A stretch of DNA of 64,000 nucleotides from Piscirickettsiaceae bacterium (GTDB lineage Bacteria; Pseudomonadota; Gammaproteobacteria; Nitrosococcales; Methylophagaceae), in the NCBI GenBank assembly GCA_024685975.1, contig JAIBDZ010000003.1, positions 1 to 64,000 on the forward strand. The letters are read 5' to 3'. A model generated the notes under the pieces. The model made no database searches and was not told where the DNA came from. It was given only the letters and a program-made list of their open reading frames with translations. Below are positions 17,306-28,075 of this stretch, piece by piece. A program made the position numbers and the translations under genes. Within the stretch, counting starts at the first letter, position 1. Each line of letters starts with the position of its first letter.

Positions 17306-18253
17306 TTAGACTTGGCTTCCGTCCTCATTCACATCTTCATCATTCTTTTCTGGCGGCATTAAGTCAGCTTTGCTAATACCTAATGACAAGATGGTATTAC
17401 TGGCAATGTAAACCGATGAATAAGTACCGATCACAATACCCAGCAACAATGCAATTGAAAAGGCATGAATCACTTCACCACCAAAAACAAATAATGCCAA
17501 AACCACTAATAATGTCGTAATAGATGTCATTAATGTCCGGCTTAATGTGTCGTTTAAGGCCCGATTTACAATTTCTTCTGATGATCCTTTTCTCATCTTC
17601 AAGAAGGTTTCGCGTATTCGGTCAAAGACCACGATAGTGTCGTTAAGCGAATAACCAATGATCGCCAATATCGCTGCCAATACCGTCAGATCAAACTCTA
17701 TTTGAGAGAGTGAGAAAAAACCTAGCGTCAACACAACATCGTGTACTAAAGCCACAACAGACCCTATCGCAAAACGGTATTCAAATCGAAATGATACGTA
17801 AATCAAAATGCCGATTAAGGCATATAGCATCGCCAAACCACCTTGCTCGGTTAACTCTTCCCCGACTTGTGGGCCAACGAATTCAACACGACGAACATCG
17901 ATTGTTGTCTCATGTCCCGTTTGCAATGTGGTCACAATACGATTGCTTAATTCCGCCATATTGGCTTCTTTCAACACAGGTAATCGAATCAATACATCAT
18001 GAATAGAACCAAAGTTTTGCACAATGGCATCACCATAGCCATTTTGTTCTAACTTAGCTCTGATATCGCTTAAATTCGCTTGTTCTTGATAAGACAGCTC
18101 AATCATCGTGCCGCCAGTAAAGTCGATACCGAAATTCAAGCCTTGTGTTGCCAACGATGCAATTGAAGCAATAATCAATAACGCTGAGAAAACGGTCGCG
18201 ATAACCCGTTTTGACATAAAGTTAATGTTAGTTGTTTTATTTAGAAACTGCAT
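17306..18253 (-). CDS. secF: Protein translocase subunit SecF
   Basis: This 315-aa inner-membrane protein works with SecD to drive late steps of Sec export using the proton gradient. It has an N-terminal membrane helix, a small periplasmic domain with the FGIDFTGGTMIELSY motif, and five C-terminal membrane helices. These include GYSLNDTIVVFDRIRE and SRTLMTSITTLLVVLALFVFGG. Length is normal. It lies 9 bp downstream of secD and ends the tgt-yajC-secD-secF unit before a bidirectional terminator. Confidence 0.98.
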   Translation of the reverse strand: MQFLNKTTNINFMSKRVIATVFSALLIIASIASLATQGLNFGIDFTGGTMIELSYQEQANLSDIRAKLEQNGYGDAIVQNFGSIHDVLIRLPVLKEANMAELSNRIVTTLQTGHETTIDVRRVEFVGPQVGEELTEQGGLAMLYALIGILIYVSFRFEYRFAIGSVVALVHDVVLTLGFFSLSQIEFDLTVLAAILAIIGYSLNDTIVVFDRIRETFLKMRKGSSEEIVNRALNDTLSRTLMTSITTLLVVLALFVFGGEVIHAFSIALLLGIVIGTYSSVYIASNTILSLGISKADLMPPEKNDEDVNEDGSQV

Positions 18254-18262
18254 GATGACACC

Positions 18263-20116
18263 TTAGATAGATAGCTTAGGACGGTGTTTGCCACCATAAA
18301 TCACATTCACTGCGGCACGTGTTCCCATAATCGCCGTAAACATCGACGTTAGAATCCCTAACGATAATGTCACTGCAAAACCTTTAATTGAACCAGTACC
18401 AAAGCCAAATAAGACAATTGCGGCAATCAATGTTGTGATATTGGCATCGGCAATGGTTGAAAAGGCTTTACCATACCCAGCATCAATACTCGCTTGTGGG
18501 CTATTCCCTACTCGCAACTCTTCGCGAATACGTTCAAAAATCAATACATTAGCATCAACGGCCATACCAACGGTCAGCACAATACCTGCGATACCTGGCA
18601 AGGTTAATGTCGCTTGTAATAATGATAATAACGCGACAATGAGAATTAAATTGGCCGCTAAGGCGACATTAGCAATCGCACCAAATACGCGATACCACAA
18701 AATCATAAAGACCAGTACAAAAGAAAAACCAATCATGACTGATTGAAAACCTTGATCAATATTATCCTGACCTAGACTCGGACCTACGGTTCGCTCTTCC
18801 ACGATTTCAATCGGTGCGGCTAATGCACCAGCACGAAGTAACAATGATAATTCGCTGGCTTCCGCCCCCGAATCTAATCCTGTAATTTGAAATTTCTTCG
18901 ACAACTGATCACGAATGGTAGCGACACTGATCACCTGCGGCATTTGACGGCGAATTTTCACTGTTTCACCATCAACGATACGGGTTTCAGTTTTTGACTC
19001 GATAAATACCACAGCCATCGGATTACCGACATTATCGCCCGTCACTTTACTAAACAAACGTGAGCCTTTGCCATCAAGCGTCACCGATACTGCTGGTGTC
19101 CCTGAGTCAGGATCTAATGTTGAAGTTGAGTTGATGATATGTTCACCGGTTAACATCACCCGATTTTGTAATAAATACGGTTTGCCATTGCGGTGGTAAT
19201 ACAGTTTTGAGCCTGCTGGCACACGACCATTAATCGCATCTTGAGGATCATGTTCATAATCAACTAAGCGAAATTCTAATGTGGCTGTTGCACCCAGAAT
19301 CTTCTTGGCTTGTGCGGTGTCTTGCACACCCGGTAATTGCACAACAATTCGGCTATCGCCTTGTTGTTGAACCGTTGGCTCTGCCACCCCTAATTCATTG
19401 ATCCGATTACGCAATGTGATGATATTTTGCTGCAAGGCGTTTGTCTTGGTTTCACGAATCAATTGTTCTGTGAATGCAACCGTTAACGATGGTGAAGCGG
19501 CATCATCAATAGCTTCGATAACTATATCGCTATATTCTGACTCGATTTTAGTGATGGCATTATCACGATGGGTAGTATCCCTAAAGTCGATGGTCACATG
19601 TTGTTGTTCAACTTGGATTTTTTTATAACGAATCTTTTCATCACGTAATAAGCCACGAAATTCGCTACTCAAACTATCTAATGCTTTCTCTAACGCAGCA
19701 TCCATATCCACTTCCATTAAGAAGTGAACACCGCCACGCAAATCCAAACCTAAGTTCATGGCTTCCGCCCCCATTGACGTTAGCCAATTTGGAGTCGTGG
19801 AAGCAAGGTTCAATGCGATGGTATAGTCACCTTTAATCGCATCATGTAACACTTCTTTCGCTTGTAATTGCGTTTCAGCGTCATCTAAGCGCACTAACAG
19901 CCGGTTATCTTGTAATTCTGCGCTCGTATATTGAATCGATTGTGCTTTTAATGCCGTTTCTACTTCAGACATCAATGCTAAATCGATTTGGCCATAACGA
20001 CCTGCTGACACTTGTACCGCCGGATCCTTATCAAATAAGTTCGGCATTGCATACAAGGCACCTATCATAATAACGATAAGCACCAAGGTATTTTTCCACA
20101 TGGGATACTGGTTCAT
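18263..20116 (-). CDS. secD: Protein translocase subunit SecD
   Basis: This 617-aa RND-fold membrane protein is the partner of SecF. It has a first membrane helix near residues 9-26, the large periplasmic P1 domain with NLGLDLRGGVHFLMEV, a second region with GVQDTAQAKKILGATATLEFRLVD, and a C-terminal block of helices with VDANVLIFERIREELR. Residue order and length match gammaproteobacterial SecD. The upstream gap of 38 bp to yajC is consistent with one transcript. Confidence 0.98.
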   Translation of the reverse strand: MNQYPMWKNTLVLIVIMIGALYAMPNLFDKDPAVQVSAGRYGQIDLALMSEVETALKAQSIQYTSAELQDNRLLVRLDDAETQLQAKEVLHDAIKGDYTIALNLASTTPNWLTSMGAEAMNLGLDLRGGVHFLMEVDMDAALEKALDSLSSEFRGLLRDEKIRYKKIQVEQQHVTIDFRDTTHRDNAITKIESEYSDIVIEAIDDAASPSLTVAFTEQLIRETKTNALQQNIITLRNRINELGVAEPTVQQQGDSRIVVQLPGVQDTAQAKKILGATATLEFRLVDYEHDPQDAINGRVPAGSKLYYHRNGKPYLLQNRVMLTGEHIINSTSTLDPDSGTPAVSVTLDGKGSRLFSKVTGDNVGNPMAVVFIESKTETRIVDGETVKIRRQMPQVISVATIRDQLSKKFQITGLDSGAEASELSLLLRAGALAAPIEIVEERTVGPSLGQDNIDQGFQSVMIGFSFVLVFMILWYRVFGAIANVALAANLILIVALLSLLQATLTLPGIAGIVLTVGMAVDANVLIFERIREELRVGNSPQASIDAGYGKAFSTIADANITTLIAAIVLFGFGTGSIKGFAVTLSLGILTSMFTAIMGTRAAVNVIYGGKHRPKLSI

Positions 20117-20154
20117 GTTTGTTTCCTAAACGTCGTGACACGTTTTTGTGTGAT

Positions 20155-20490
20155 TTACAGCTTTTTCAATGTTCCCTTCGGTAACACTGCGCTGATTGAC
20201 TCACGACGAACTTTCACTTCTAAGTTATCAGTAAACTGTACTAATATCGCGTGTTCGCCTAGATCGATAATTTTCCCCATTAGCCCGCCATCAGTGACGA
20301 CTTCGTCGCCCTTTGCTAAGGCTGATTGCATGGCGCGGTGCTCTTTTGCCCGTTTTGATTGTGGGCGTACTAACATGAAATAGAATAAAGCTAAGATCGC
20401 GACAGGGATTAAAAGATCGATCATACCAGGTGCTCCCGCCGTTGCCGCTGCTGACTCAGCGTGTGCTGGCGAAATGAAAAAATCCATCAT
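20155..20490 (-). CDS. yajC: Sec translocon accessory protein YajC
   Basis: This 111-aa single-span membrane protein associates with SecDF. The hydrophobic helix is at about residues 24-42 (MIDLLIPVAILALFYFMLVRPQSKRAKEH). It is followed by the conserved basic cytoplasmic domain with GDEVVTDGGLMGKI. It lies between tgt and secD, the standard order in gammaproteobacteria. Confidence 0.96.
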   Translation of the reverse strand: MMDFFISPAHAESAAATAGAPGMIDLLIPVAILALFYFMLVRPQSKRAKEHRAMQSALAKGDEVVTDGGLMGKIIDLGEHAILVQFTDNLEVKVRRESISAVLPKGTLKKL

Positions 20491-20559
20491 ACTTCCTCAA
20501 CTTGGTGCGTTATATAAAAAAGACTGTGATTATGACACAGCAGAGTATTGCTTGATAGC

Positions 20560-21714
<1,155 letters not shown>

Positions 21715-21798
21715 CTACGGAAGCCTTGATTGAATTATTCCACTCTATGATGCCAAGTTAAGGTAGGATCTGCATGACTTGATTGACTGGAAATACTG

Positions 21799-22497
21799 AT
21801 GTCTGACACTAAGATTATTGTCGCGCTTGATTACCCAACACAAGATGCGGCCATTGCGATGGCAAAACAACTCGATCCTCAGCGCTGCAAACTCAAAGTC
21901 GGCAAAGAATTATTTACCCGTTCAGGCCCGCAAATAGTTGAACAATTACAGTCTAATGGTTTTGATATTTTCTTAGATTTAAAATATCACGATATTCCCA
22001 CTACCGTTGCTAAAGCTTGCCGCGCGGCAGCGGAACTCGGTGTTTGGATGATGAATGTCCATACTCTGGGTGGTGAAGCGATGATGTCGCAAGCAAAAGA
22101 AGCCATCCTACAAGCGCAATCAAAAAGCTTATTAATTGGTGTCACACTTTTGACGAGTATGGATCAAGCCACGTTTCAACAAATCGGTTTAACCGGCAGC
22201 ATCAGTGACACGGTGTTACGGTTAGCCAAACTAGCAGAACAAAGTGGCTTAGATGGCGTCGTGTGTTCTGCACAAGAAGCAACGTTATTACGTGCTCAAC
22301 ATGCTGATGATTTTCAGCTCGTCACACCCGGTATTCGCCCTGCTAATAGCGATACTGGCGATCAACATCGCACAATGACACCTGCTCAAGCATTGGCTGC
22401 AGGTAGCAGTTATCTCGTTATCGGTCGTCCTATCACTGCAGCGACCGATCCTATGCAAGCCTTAACGGATATTGAGGCAAGCCTTATTAAACTTTAA
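21799..22497 (+). CDS. pyrF: Orotidine 5'-phosphate decarboxylase
   Basis: This enzyme catalyses the last step of UMP synthesis. The catalytic motif [14 protein letters not shown] contains the Asp-Lys-Asp array. The N-terminal IVALDYPT and C-terminal [18 protein letters not shown] and [14 protein letters not shown] phosphate-binding segments are all present. Length (232 aa) is normal. It is transcribed alone on the plus strand, divergent from tgt, and its 3' end overlaps the convergent chemoreceptor gene by 11 bp. Confidence 0.98.
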   Translation: MSDTKIIVALDYPTQDAAIAMAKQLDPQRCKLKVGKELFTRSGPQIVEQLQSNGFDIFLDLKYHDIPTTVAKACRAAAELGVWMMNVHTLGGEAMMSQAKEAILQAQSKSLLIGVTLLTSMDQATFQQIGLTGSISDTVLRLAKLAEQSGLDGVVCSAQEATLLRAQHADDFQLVTPGIRPANSDTGDQHRTMTPAQALAAGSSYLVIGRPITAATDPMQALTDIEASLIKL

Positions 22498-23680
22498 ATT
22501 TGGCAACGGCTTGTTGTAATTGTTCAGACAATAAAGACATTGTTTCAACCGCTTTAGAAGATTGTTGAGCCCCTTCTGCAGTATGCTCTGCAACTTGGCT
22601 GATATTTACAATACCGCGGTTAATATCTTCCGCGACGGTTGATTGTTCGCTGGCTGCCCCTGAAATAGCGGCACTCATTTCATCCATTTTAGAAATCATA
22701 CTGGTAATCGTATCAAGTGCTTGATTGGCCTGTGCCGCTTTTTCAACACTGGTTTTCGCACTTTCACGACCTTCATTCATCACTTTCACTGCAGCGACAG
22801 CTCCGGTTTGTAATCGGCCGACCATTTCTTCAATTTCATGCGTCGATGCTTGTGTTCTCGCCGCCAGCGTTCTGACTTCATCAGCTACAACAGCAAAACC
22901 ACGACCATGTTCACCGGCTCGAGCGGCTTCAATCGCCGCATTCAACGCTAATAAGTTAGTTTGTTCTGTAATCGCACGAATTACGTCGACAATAGCGCCG
23001 ATATTGGCGATATCAGTTTCCAAACTGTTTAAGGTTTCTGCTGCTTTTTCTACTTCAATCGCTAAACGGTCAATCGATGTCATTGTTTCTGTAACGACTT
23101 CTTTACCCGCTTTGGCTTCTGTATCAGCATTATGGGCGGCTTCTGCTGTATTTTGTGCCGTTCTGGCCACTTCTTGTACCGATGCCGCCATTTCATTCAT
23201 TGCTGTTGCGACTTGATTGGTTTCATCTTGTTGCGTTAATACACCATCAACAGTTTCACGGCTAATGATAGCCATTTCTTTTGATGCTTGTTCCAATTGA
23301 GAGACACCACCAATTAAGGTATGCACTAAAGTGGCAACATTTTTTCTGGCGTCATTTAATTCAAAAGCCATCCAGCTAAAATCACTTTTACCAGCGATGG
23401 AGATCTTTTTACTTAAATCGCCCTTTCTGATGTTTTGAATACCATCAACCAATAAATTAGCTCGCTTTGCACCGAAATTACCAATGAAAGTCGCACTCAT
23501 AAATAAGATTAATCCTATTCCTGCGGTTACGCCAATCCCAATAAGACCGCGTTCACTGTTACTCATTTCTAGCGTACCCAGCACCCAAAATAATGCTGTC
23601 AACAATAACAGTCCGACTATGCCCAACACGGCCATTAACTGCATTCGTTTTTTTAGCGAGTAGTTTTCTAACTTAAACAT
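22487..23680 (-). CDS. Methyl-accepting chemotaxis protein without a periplasmic sensor domain
   Basis: Two membrane helices (about 15-36 and 45-67 from the chosen ATG) are separated by only about eight residues (EMSNSERG), so there is no room for a ligand-binding domain. A HAMP-like segment follows. Then comes the cytoplasmic signalling hairpin, with the conserved tip [36 protein letters not shown] 23680 is preferred over a GTG four codons upstream because GGGGACAGAG lies directly before it. It lies 30 bp after fliK and is probably co-transcribed with it. It may sense membrane state, energy or an intracellular partner; this is inference. Confidence 0.92.
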   Translation of the reverse strand: MFKLENYSLKKRMQLMAVLGIVGLLLLTALFWVLGTLEMSNSERGLIGIGVTAGIGLILFMSATFIGNFGAKRANLLVDGIQNIRKGDLSKKISIAGKSDFSWMAFELNDARKNVATLVHTLIGGVSQLEQASKEMAIISRETVDGVLTQQDETNQVATAMNEMAASVQEVARTAQNTAEAAHNADTEAKAGKEVVTETMTSIDRLAIEVEKAAETLNSLETDIANIGAIVDVIRAITEQTNLLALNAAIEAARAGEHGRGFAVVADEVRTLAARTQASTHEIEEMVGRLQTGAVAAVKVMNEGRESAKTSVEKAAQANQALDTITSMISKMDEMSAAISGAASEQSTVAEDINRGIVNISQVAEHTAEGAQQSSKAVETMSLLSEQLQQAVAKFKV

Positions 23681-23710
23681 CTCTGTCCCCACATGCCTAA
23701 CAATATCCCT

Positions 23711-25357
23711 CTAGGCATATACATTAACACCTAGCTCTATATCTTGCTCAACACCAACCGTTGTCGGCTTGGTACTTTGTTGTTCTGACTGTGTTGTCAA
23801 ACCGGCTTCTTGAAACCCATTTGAGTTATCGTCACTTCCTTGCTGATCATTAGCCTGTTGTGACGTTTGTTCTGACACATTTGCATCGCCTAATTCTAAA
23901 CCATTTTCTGCAAAACTTTCACGTAGACGGGGCAAAGCTTGCTCTAATGCGTCTCTCGTCGTTGCATGATGAGCGACAAATGTAATATTTGTTTGCTCAT
24001 TATGCATCGTCATTCGTACTTCAACTGGTCCTAGTTGAGCAGGGTTGAGTTTTAATGACGCTTGTTGAATACCCTCACTTGCCAACCAAACAACCCGGCT
24101 GGTCAAAACCCTATTCCACGCCGCATTTTGTAATGTCGGTTGTATATCTAATGTCGGTACAGCCTTTGGAGTCGATGTAGTCGCTGTCTGGTTCGTTAAT
24201 GCTGCAACAGAAGATGACAATAACGTCGCTGCCGGCTTGTCTGCTTGGGCGACATTTTTAACTGTCTCTTCTTTTAAAGCCGGCTTTAATAATGAAACCA
24301 ACTGAGCGATACGTTCCAGCTTGGTATCTAAATTAATGGGAGTGGTTTTATTTTCAACGGTATTTGATGCCTCCTGTTTAAATGAGCTCAACTCTGTCGG
24401 CATCTGCTTACTCGTTAGTGATTGCACTAACTCGGCTACCCGTTGGCCACGATCAGAGGTAGTGGTTGGGACGAGTTCTGATGGCGCTAGTTTCAATTCC
24501 TGCACCGACGACACCGTCGTTTGCTCAGCTTTTGTTTGAGGTACAACCTGCCTGACTAATTCGGCAATACGCGTCACTTTATCTGAGGTTTTACTTTGCG
24601 TTGGCTCGCTATCAGCCTCTAGTATGCTTGTTGCAGGCAAAGATGATGATGCGGCTACACGGGCAGAGGTCACAGATGGATCGTTGTTTTGATGACGATT
24701 TGGCGTTGTTTTTGATTCCGTAAAGGGCATCACAGTCGCTTGTTCTGCCATCAAAGTCTTAGCTGTAGACTGTTGTACGGGTGTCAATTGTGCCGCAATA
24801 ACCGTTAAAAATTGAGTTAACTTTTCAACCACAGGTGCGGATAATTCTAATTCGGCCACCAACGTATTAATTGTCTCATTTGTGACGTTAGCGTCGATGT
24901 CGGTGACTGGCTGCCCATTAGCCGACGTAAACTGGCTTATCCATTGTTCAATTTGACTCACGGCATCCTGATCAGATATTTGACCTTCTGTTACTTGTGT
25001 TAATAACGGAGCCACGAACTCTGTTAATTGTTGTGCAAGTTCATCTAACATCGCTTCATCGGCATCAGGTAATAACTGCTGAAGCCAGTGTTCCGTCACT
25101 TTGGTATCGATAGGCAATTCATTGCCGCTTTCTACGGCGGTATTTTCCGTTTCAGCGACTGAAGTCGATGCCTGTTGGGATAATAATGCGTTTCCCTCGA
25201 CAGTATTCTCTGACGTAGATTGAGTGGAAAGTTGCTCATTTAATGCCGATGAAAAAAGCGTATTATCTTCAGCTTCGCCATTGATGGCCGTCGTTTGTTT
25301 TGTTGATGCCGCAGATGTCGACGGCATATCAATATTCAATAACAGCTCTTTACTCAT
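23711..25357 (-). CDS. fliK: Flagellar hook-length control protein FliK
   Basis: This 548-residue protein is rich in Ser, Thr, Gln and Ala over its first 400 residues, as expected of the disordered molecular-ruler part. The conserved C-terminal domain (about 420-500; ASLKLNPAQLGPVEVRMTMHNEQTNITFVAHHATTRDALEQALPRLRESFAENGLEL) switches the export apparatus from hook to filament substrates. A near-consensus sigma-54 site lies 54 bp upstream. Separation from fliJ by a chemosensory-like cassette is unusual: in many relatives fliK follows fliJ closely. Confidence 0.93.
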   Translation of the reverse strand: MSKELLLNIDMPSTSAASTKQTTAINGEAEDNTLFSSALNEQLSTQSTSENTVEGNALLSQQASTSVAETENTAVESGNELPIDTKVTEHWLQQLLPDADEAMLDELAQQLTEFVAPLLTQVTEGQISDQDAVSQIEQWISQFTSANGQPVTDIDANVTNETINTLVAELELSAPVVEKLTQFLTVIAAQLTPVQQSTAKTLMAEQATVMPFTESKTTPNRHQNNDPSVTSARVAASSSLPATSILEADSEPTQSKTSDKVTRIAELVRQVVPQTKAEQTTVSSVQELKLAPSELVPTTTSDRGQRVAELVQSLTSKQMPTELSSFKQEASNTVENKTTPINLDTKLERIAQLVSLLKPALKEETVKNVAQADKPAATLLSSSVAALTNQTATTSTPKAVPTLDIQPTLQNAAWNRVLTSRVVWLASEGIQQASLKLNPAQLGPVEVRMTMHNEQTNITFVAHHATTRDALEQALPRLRESFAENGLELGDANVSEQTSQQANDQQGSDDNSNGFQEAGLTTQSEQQSTKPTTVGVEQDIELGVNVYA

Positions 25358-25410
25358 AGTGTTACCTTTGCAATTAGGTCATGTACTGACGATCATATTA
25401 TGAATAATTC

Positions 25411-25426
25411 AGCAATTTGCATGCCA
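25411..25426 (-). promoter_or_regulatory. Sigma-54 promoter of fliK
   Basis: The minus strand reads TGGCATGCAAATTGCT, matching TGGCACG-N4-TTGCW at every defined position but one. It would give a transcript starting about 40 bp before the fliK ATG. Confidence 0.85.
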
Positions 25427-25450
25427 CGATAAGACTTTACATTGGTTAAG

Positions 25451-28075
25451 TTATGATTCCTCTTGTTCAATCTGAAAAGAATCGATTAATTGTGCCAAAC
25501 TCTGCCCTTTTTCATTCAATAATTGACTCGTTGAGGCCGCCTTTTCCACCAATTCAGCATTGTGTTGCGTCATTTCATTCACTTTTATCATGGCATCATT
25601 CACTTGAGTCAGGCCTTGCGCTTGCTCGCTACCGGCAGAAGCCATTTTCGACACAATATCTCCAACTCTCTGGGCACCCAAGACAATCTCCTCTATCACT
25701 TGGCCGGAGGCATTCACGGAATGCATGCCTTCTTTGGCTTGGCTGACGCTATCACCCATCAATAATTTCATGTCTTTTATGGTTGAAGAAGCACGTTGTG
25801 CAAGCTGCCTTACTTCAGCTGCAATGATCGCAAACCCACGGCCTTTTTCGCCGGCTTTTGCCGCTTCTACCGAGGCATTAAGTGCCAATAGGTTAGTTTG
25901 AAAAGCAATATCGTCAACTACATTAATGATCTGTGCGATCTGTTGATTAACCTGACTCACCGCCAGCATCGCTCCATTCGCTTGTTCCATGGCTGCAGCG
26001 CCTTTTTCTGCTTGCTCTCGTGCCTGATTGGCGAGCAAGCTTGCTTGCTGAGCATTATCGCCATTTTGTCTGACCGCCGTCGTCATCATATCTATGCTTC
26101 GTGCGACTTCAGATAAAGCGTGCGATTGCTGTTCTGTGCGCGACCCTAAATCTGTTGTTTCTTTAGCTATATCTGTTGCTGAAGTACTAATACATTTTGA
26201 AGCCTGCCCAATTTCTTTGGCAATTTCGGCTATTTTTCCAACCGTGTCATTGACGGCATTTTGTAATAAGGCAAAGTGTCCTTCATATTCACCAGCAATC
26301 GTTTTTGTTAAATCGCCTTCAGACATCGCCATCATCACTGATGATGTTTCATCTAGAAGATTTTCTACCTCTTGTTGTAAGACTTTTTGATCGGTAATGT
26401 CCGTTGCATACCTGACGACTTTGACCGGCTTACCATTCAAGTCGAATATCGGGTTATAAGATGCTTGTAACCATGCTTCTTGGCCTTCCCCTCGAAGCCG
26501 TTTAAATTGCCCTTGTTCGTGATGGCCTTGACGCAAATTATTCCAGAAAGTTTGGTATTCGTGGCTTGCAGCATACTCAGGCTCAACAAACATACTATGA
26601 TGTCGCCCGATGACATCTTCTTTTTGATATCCCACCACGTCTAAAAAGTTTTGATTGGCCGATAAGATATTACCGTCCATATCGTAACTTATTACGCTCA
26701 TGACTTTATCAATGGCGTTAAGCTGTTCTTCAATATCGGCGTTGCGTATTTTACTCTCTGTGATATCGGTGACATATATCATGATATTAACCGGTTCACC
26801 CTCATTATCGAGCACCGGGGTATAAGCACCTTGCCACCAGATCTCTTCACCATTTTGTTTAATACGTTTGAACTCTCCTGACTCAGCATGACCTTGATGA
26901 AGGTCGCGCCAAAATGCCGTTTCTAATTCTGATTGTTGTAATGTTTTAGGTAATAATTGTTGGTGGGATTGGCCTAGTAACGTTTCTCGCTCATACCCCA
27001 TCATTTGTAGAAAGTTATCATTTGCTTCAACAATGATGCCATTTAGGTCTAATGTGGCCACATTCATGACATTATTTAAAGCCGCACATTGCGCGTCATA
27101 CATATCATCACGGTATTTTGTTGCCGTAATATTGGTCCACTCTAAAACATTGCCAATATAATGACCTGCACCATCTAATAATGCGGTGACATTTAATTGC
27201 AGACTCAAACCATCAATATCAATATCAAAACGGTGTGGCAAATTAGTCAAAGAGGACAAAAACTGCCTTAACGTCTCAGGATTTGGGTGGAAAGCACAAA
27301 TATTACTGCCCACAAGGTGGGAGATAGATAATGTTGGGTAACGGTCCATCAAGGCACTTTCGTGTGTCGTTAGTAACTCTTCCGTCGCTACATTGACATA
27401 ATTAATGATTAACTCTCGATCAATAATCATGATCGGTGTTCTCACATTATTCATCGCCGCTTTAAATTGGGCTAATTCAGCTTCAGCATCGACATGATGT
27501 GCTTGTGCTTCAGAACCTTTTTGTTGTGGCAATTCCTCTATTTCAGAACACGATGCCGCTTTCATAATTGTTATTACACGATTAAGCGTATTCGACCACG
27601 CTTCATTCACTTCCTGTGTCCACGCGTCTCCTGATAGCTCAGCCATGACGGCTAATAAGTTATTCACTATCGCGGTGTAATATTCAGCTTTGACACCGTA
27701 ATGCTGATGACGTGCACCAAGACCACGCAAATAGTCTTCTAGCACTTCTGGCTGGCGAAGACTTTGTACAATCAAGACCAATGAGGCAAAAAACTTCTTT
27801 TGTTGCCCCCCCATTGGTACACCGTTAAAGACGGGAATTAGCTCTTTGTGTTGGCTCAATAATCGTTCATAAAAATGAGCAACCAATTGTTCTCCGTGCT
27901 CTGTTAGAGCAGCAAAACTCTCTTCTACCAGTTCGACTTCTGTTTTGGCATTCATTTTTGAAGGTGGTGTATTGTAACGCGCTCTCGTTCGCCGCCGAGA
28001 TGAGGCTGTGTCCTGTGAGGCCTGAGTATTGGAGGAGGCGTTATGCTTATCGTCTGGCATGATTTTTTCGGCCAT
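25451..28075 (-). CDS. Soluble globin-PAS-PAS-PAS methyl-accepting chemotaxis protein
   Basis: This 874-residue protein has no membrane helix. After a basic, disordered N-terminus, residues about 45-175 form a globin resembling the Vgb/Hmp type, with a B10 Tyr69 (HFYERLL) and proximal His123 (GARHQHYGV). Three PAS-like units follow at about 200-320, 330-445 and 450-570, the last two with PAC-type ends (YVTDITESK, YATDITDQK). The rest is a standard MCP signalling hairpin with tip NLLALNASVEAAKAGEKGRGFAIIAAEV. No C-terminal CheR-tethering pentapeptide is present. It overlaps the parA stop by one base (TAATG). A haem-based O2 or NO sensor feeding the local CheW/CheA-like proteins is the natural inference. 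Confidence 0.9.
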   Translation of the reverse strand: MAEKIMPDDKHNASSNTQASQDTASSRRRTRARYNTPPSKMNAKTEVELVEESFAALTEHGEQLVAHFYERLLSQHKELIPVFNGVPMGGQQKKFFASLVLIVQSLRQPEVLEDYLRGLGARHQHYGVKAEYYTAIVNNLLAVMAELSGDAWTQEVNEAWSNTLNRVITIMKAASCSEIEELPQQKGSEAQAHHVDAEAELAQFKAAMNNVRTPIMIIDRELIINYVNVATEELLTTHESALMDRYPTLSISHLVGSNICAFHPNPETLRQFLSSLTNLPHRFDIDIDGLSLQLNVTALLDGAGHYIGNVLEWTNITATKYRDDMYDAQCAALNNVMNVATLDLNGIIVEANDNFLQMMGYERETLLGQSHQQLLPKTLQQSELETAFWRDLHQGHAESGEFKRIKQNGEEIWWQGAYTPVLDNEGEPVNIMIYVTDITESKIRNADIEEQLNAIDKVMSVISYDMDGNILSANQNFLDVVGYQKEDVIGRHHSMFVEPEYAASHEYQTFWNNLRQGHHEQGQFKRLRGEGQEAWLQASYNPIFDLNGKPVKVVRYATDITDQKVLQQEVENLLDETSSVMMAMSEGDLTKTIAGEYEGHFALLQNAVNDTVGKIAEIAKEIGQASKCISTSATDIAKETTDLGSRTEQQSHALSEVARSIDMMTTAVRQNGDNAQQASLLANQAREQAEKGAAAMEQANGAMLAVSQVNQQIAQIINVVDDIAFQTNLLALNASVEAAKAGEKGRGFAIIAAEVRQLAQRASSTIKDMKLLMGDSVSQAKEGMHSVNASGQVIEEIVLGAQRVGDIVSKMASAGSEQAQGLTQVNDAMIKVNEMTQHNAELVEKAASTSQLLNEKGQSLAQLIDSFQIEQEES

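Noticed and set aside
22725-23216. 163-aa Ala/Ser-rich open frame antisense to the chemoreceptor gene
   Set aside because: Long only because the sense gene is rich in Ala and Glu codons; no family features and no start signal.
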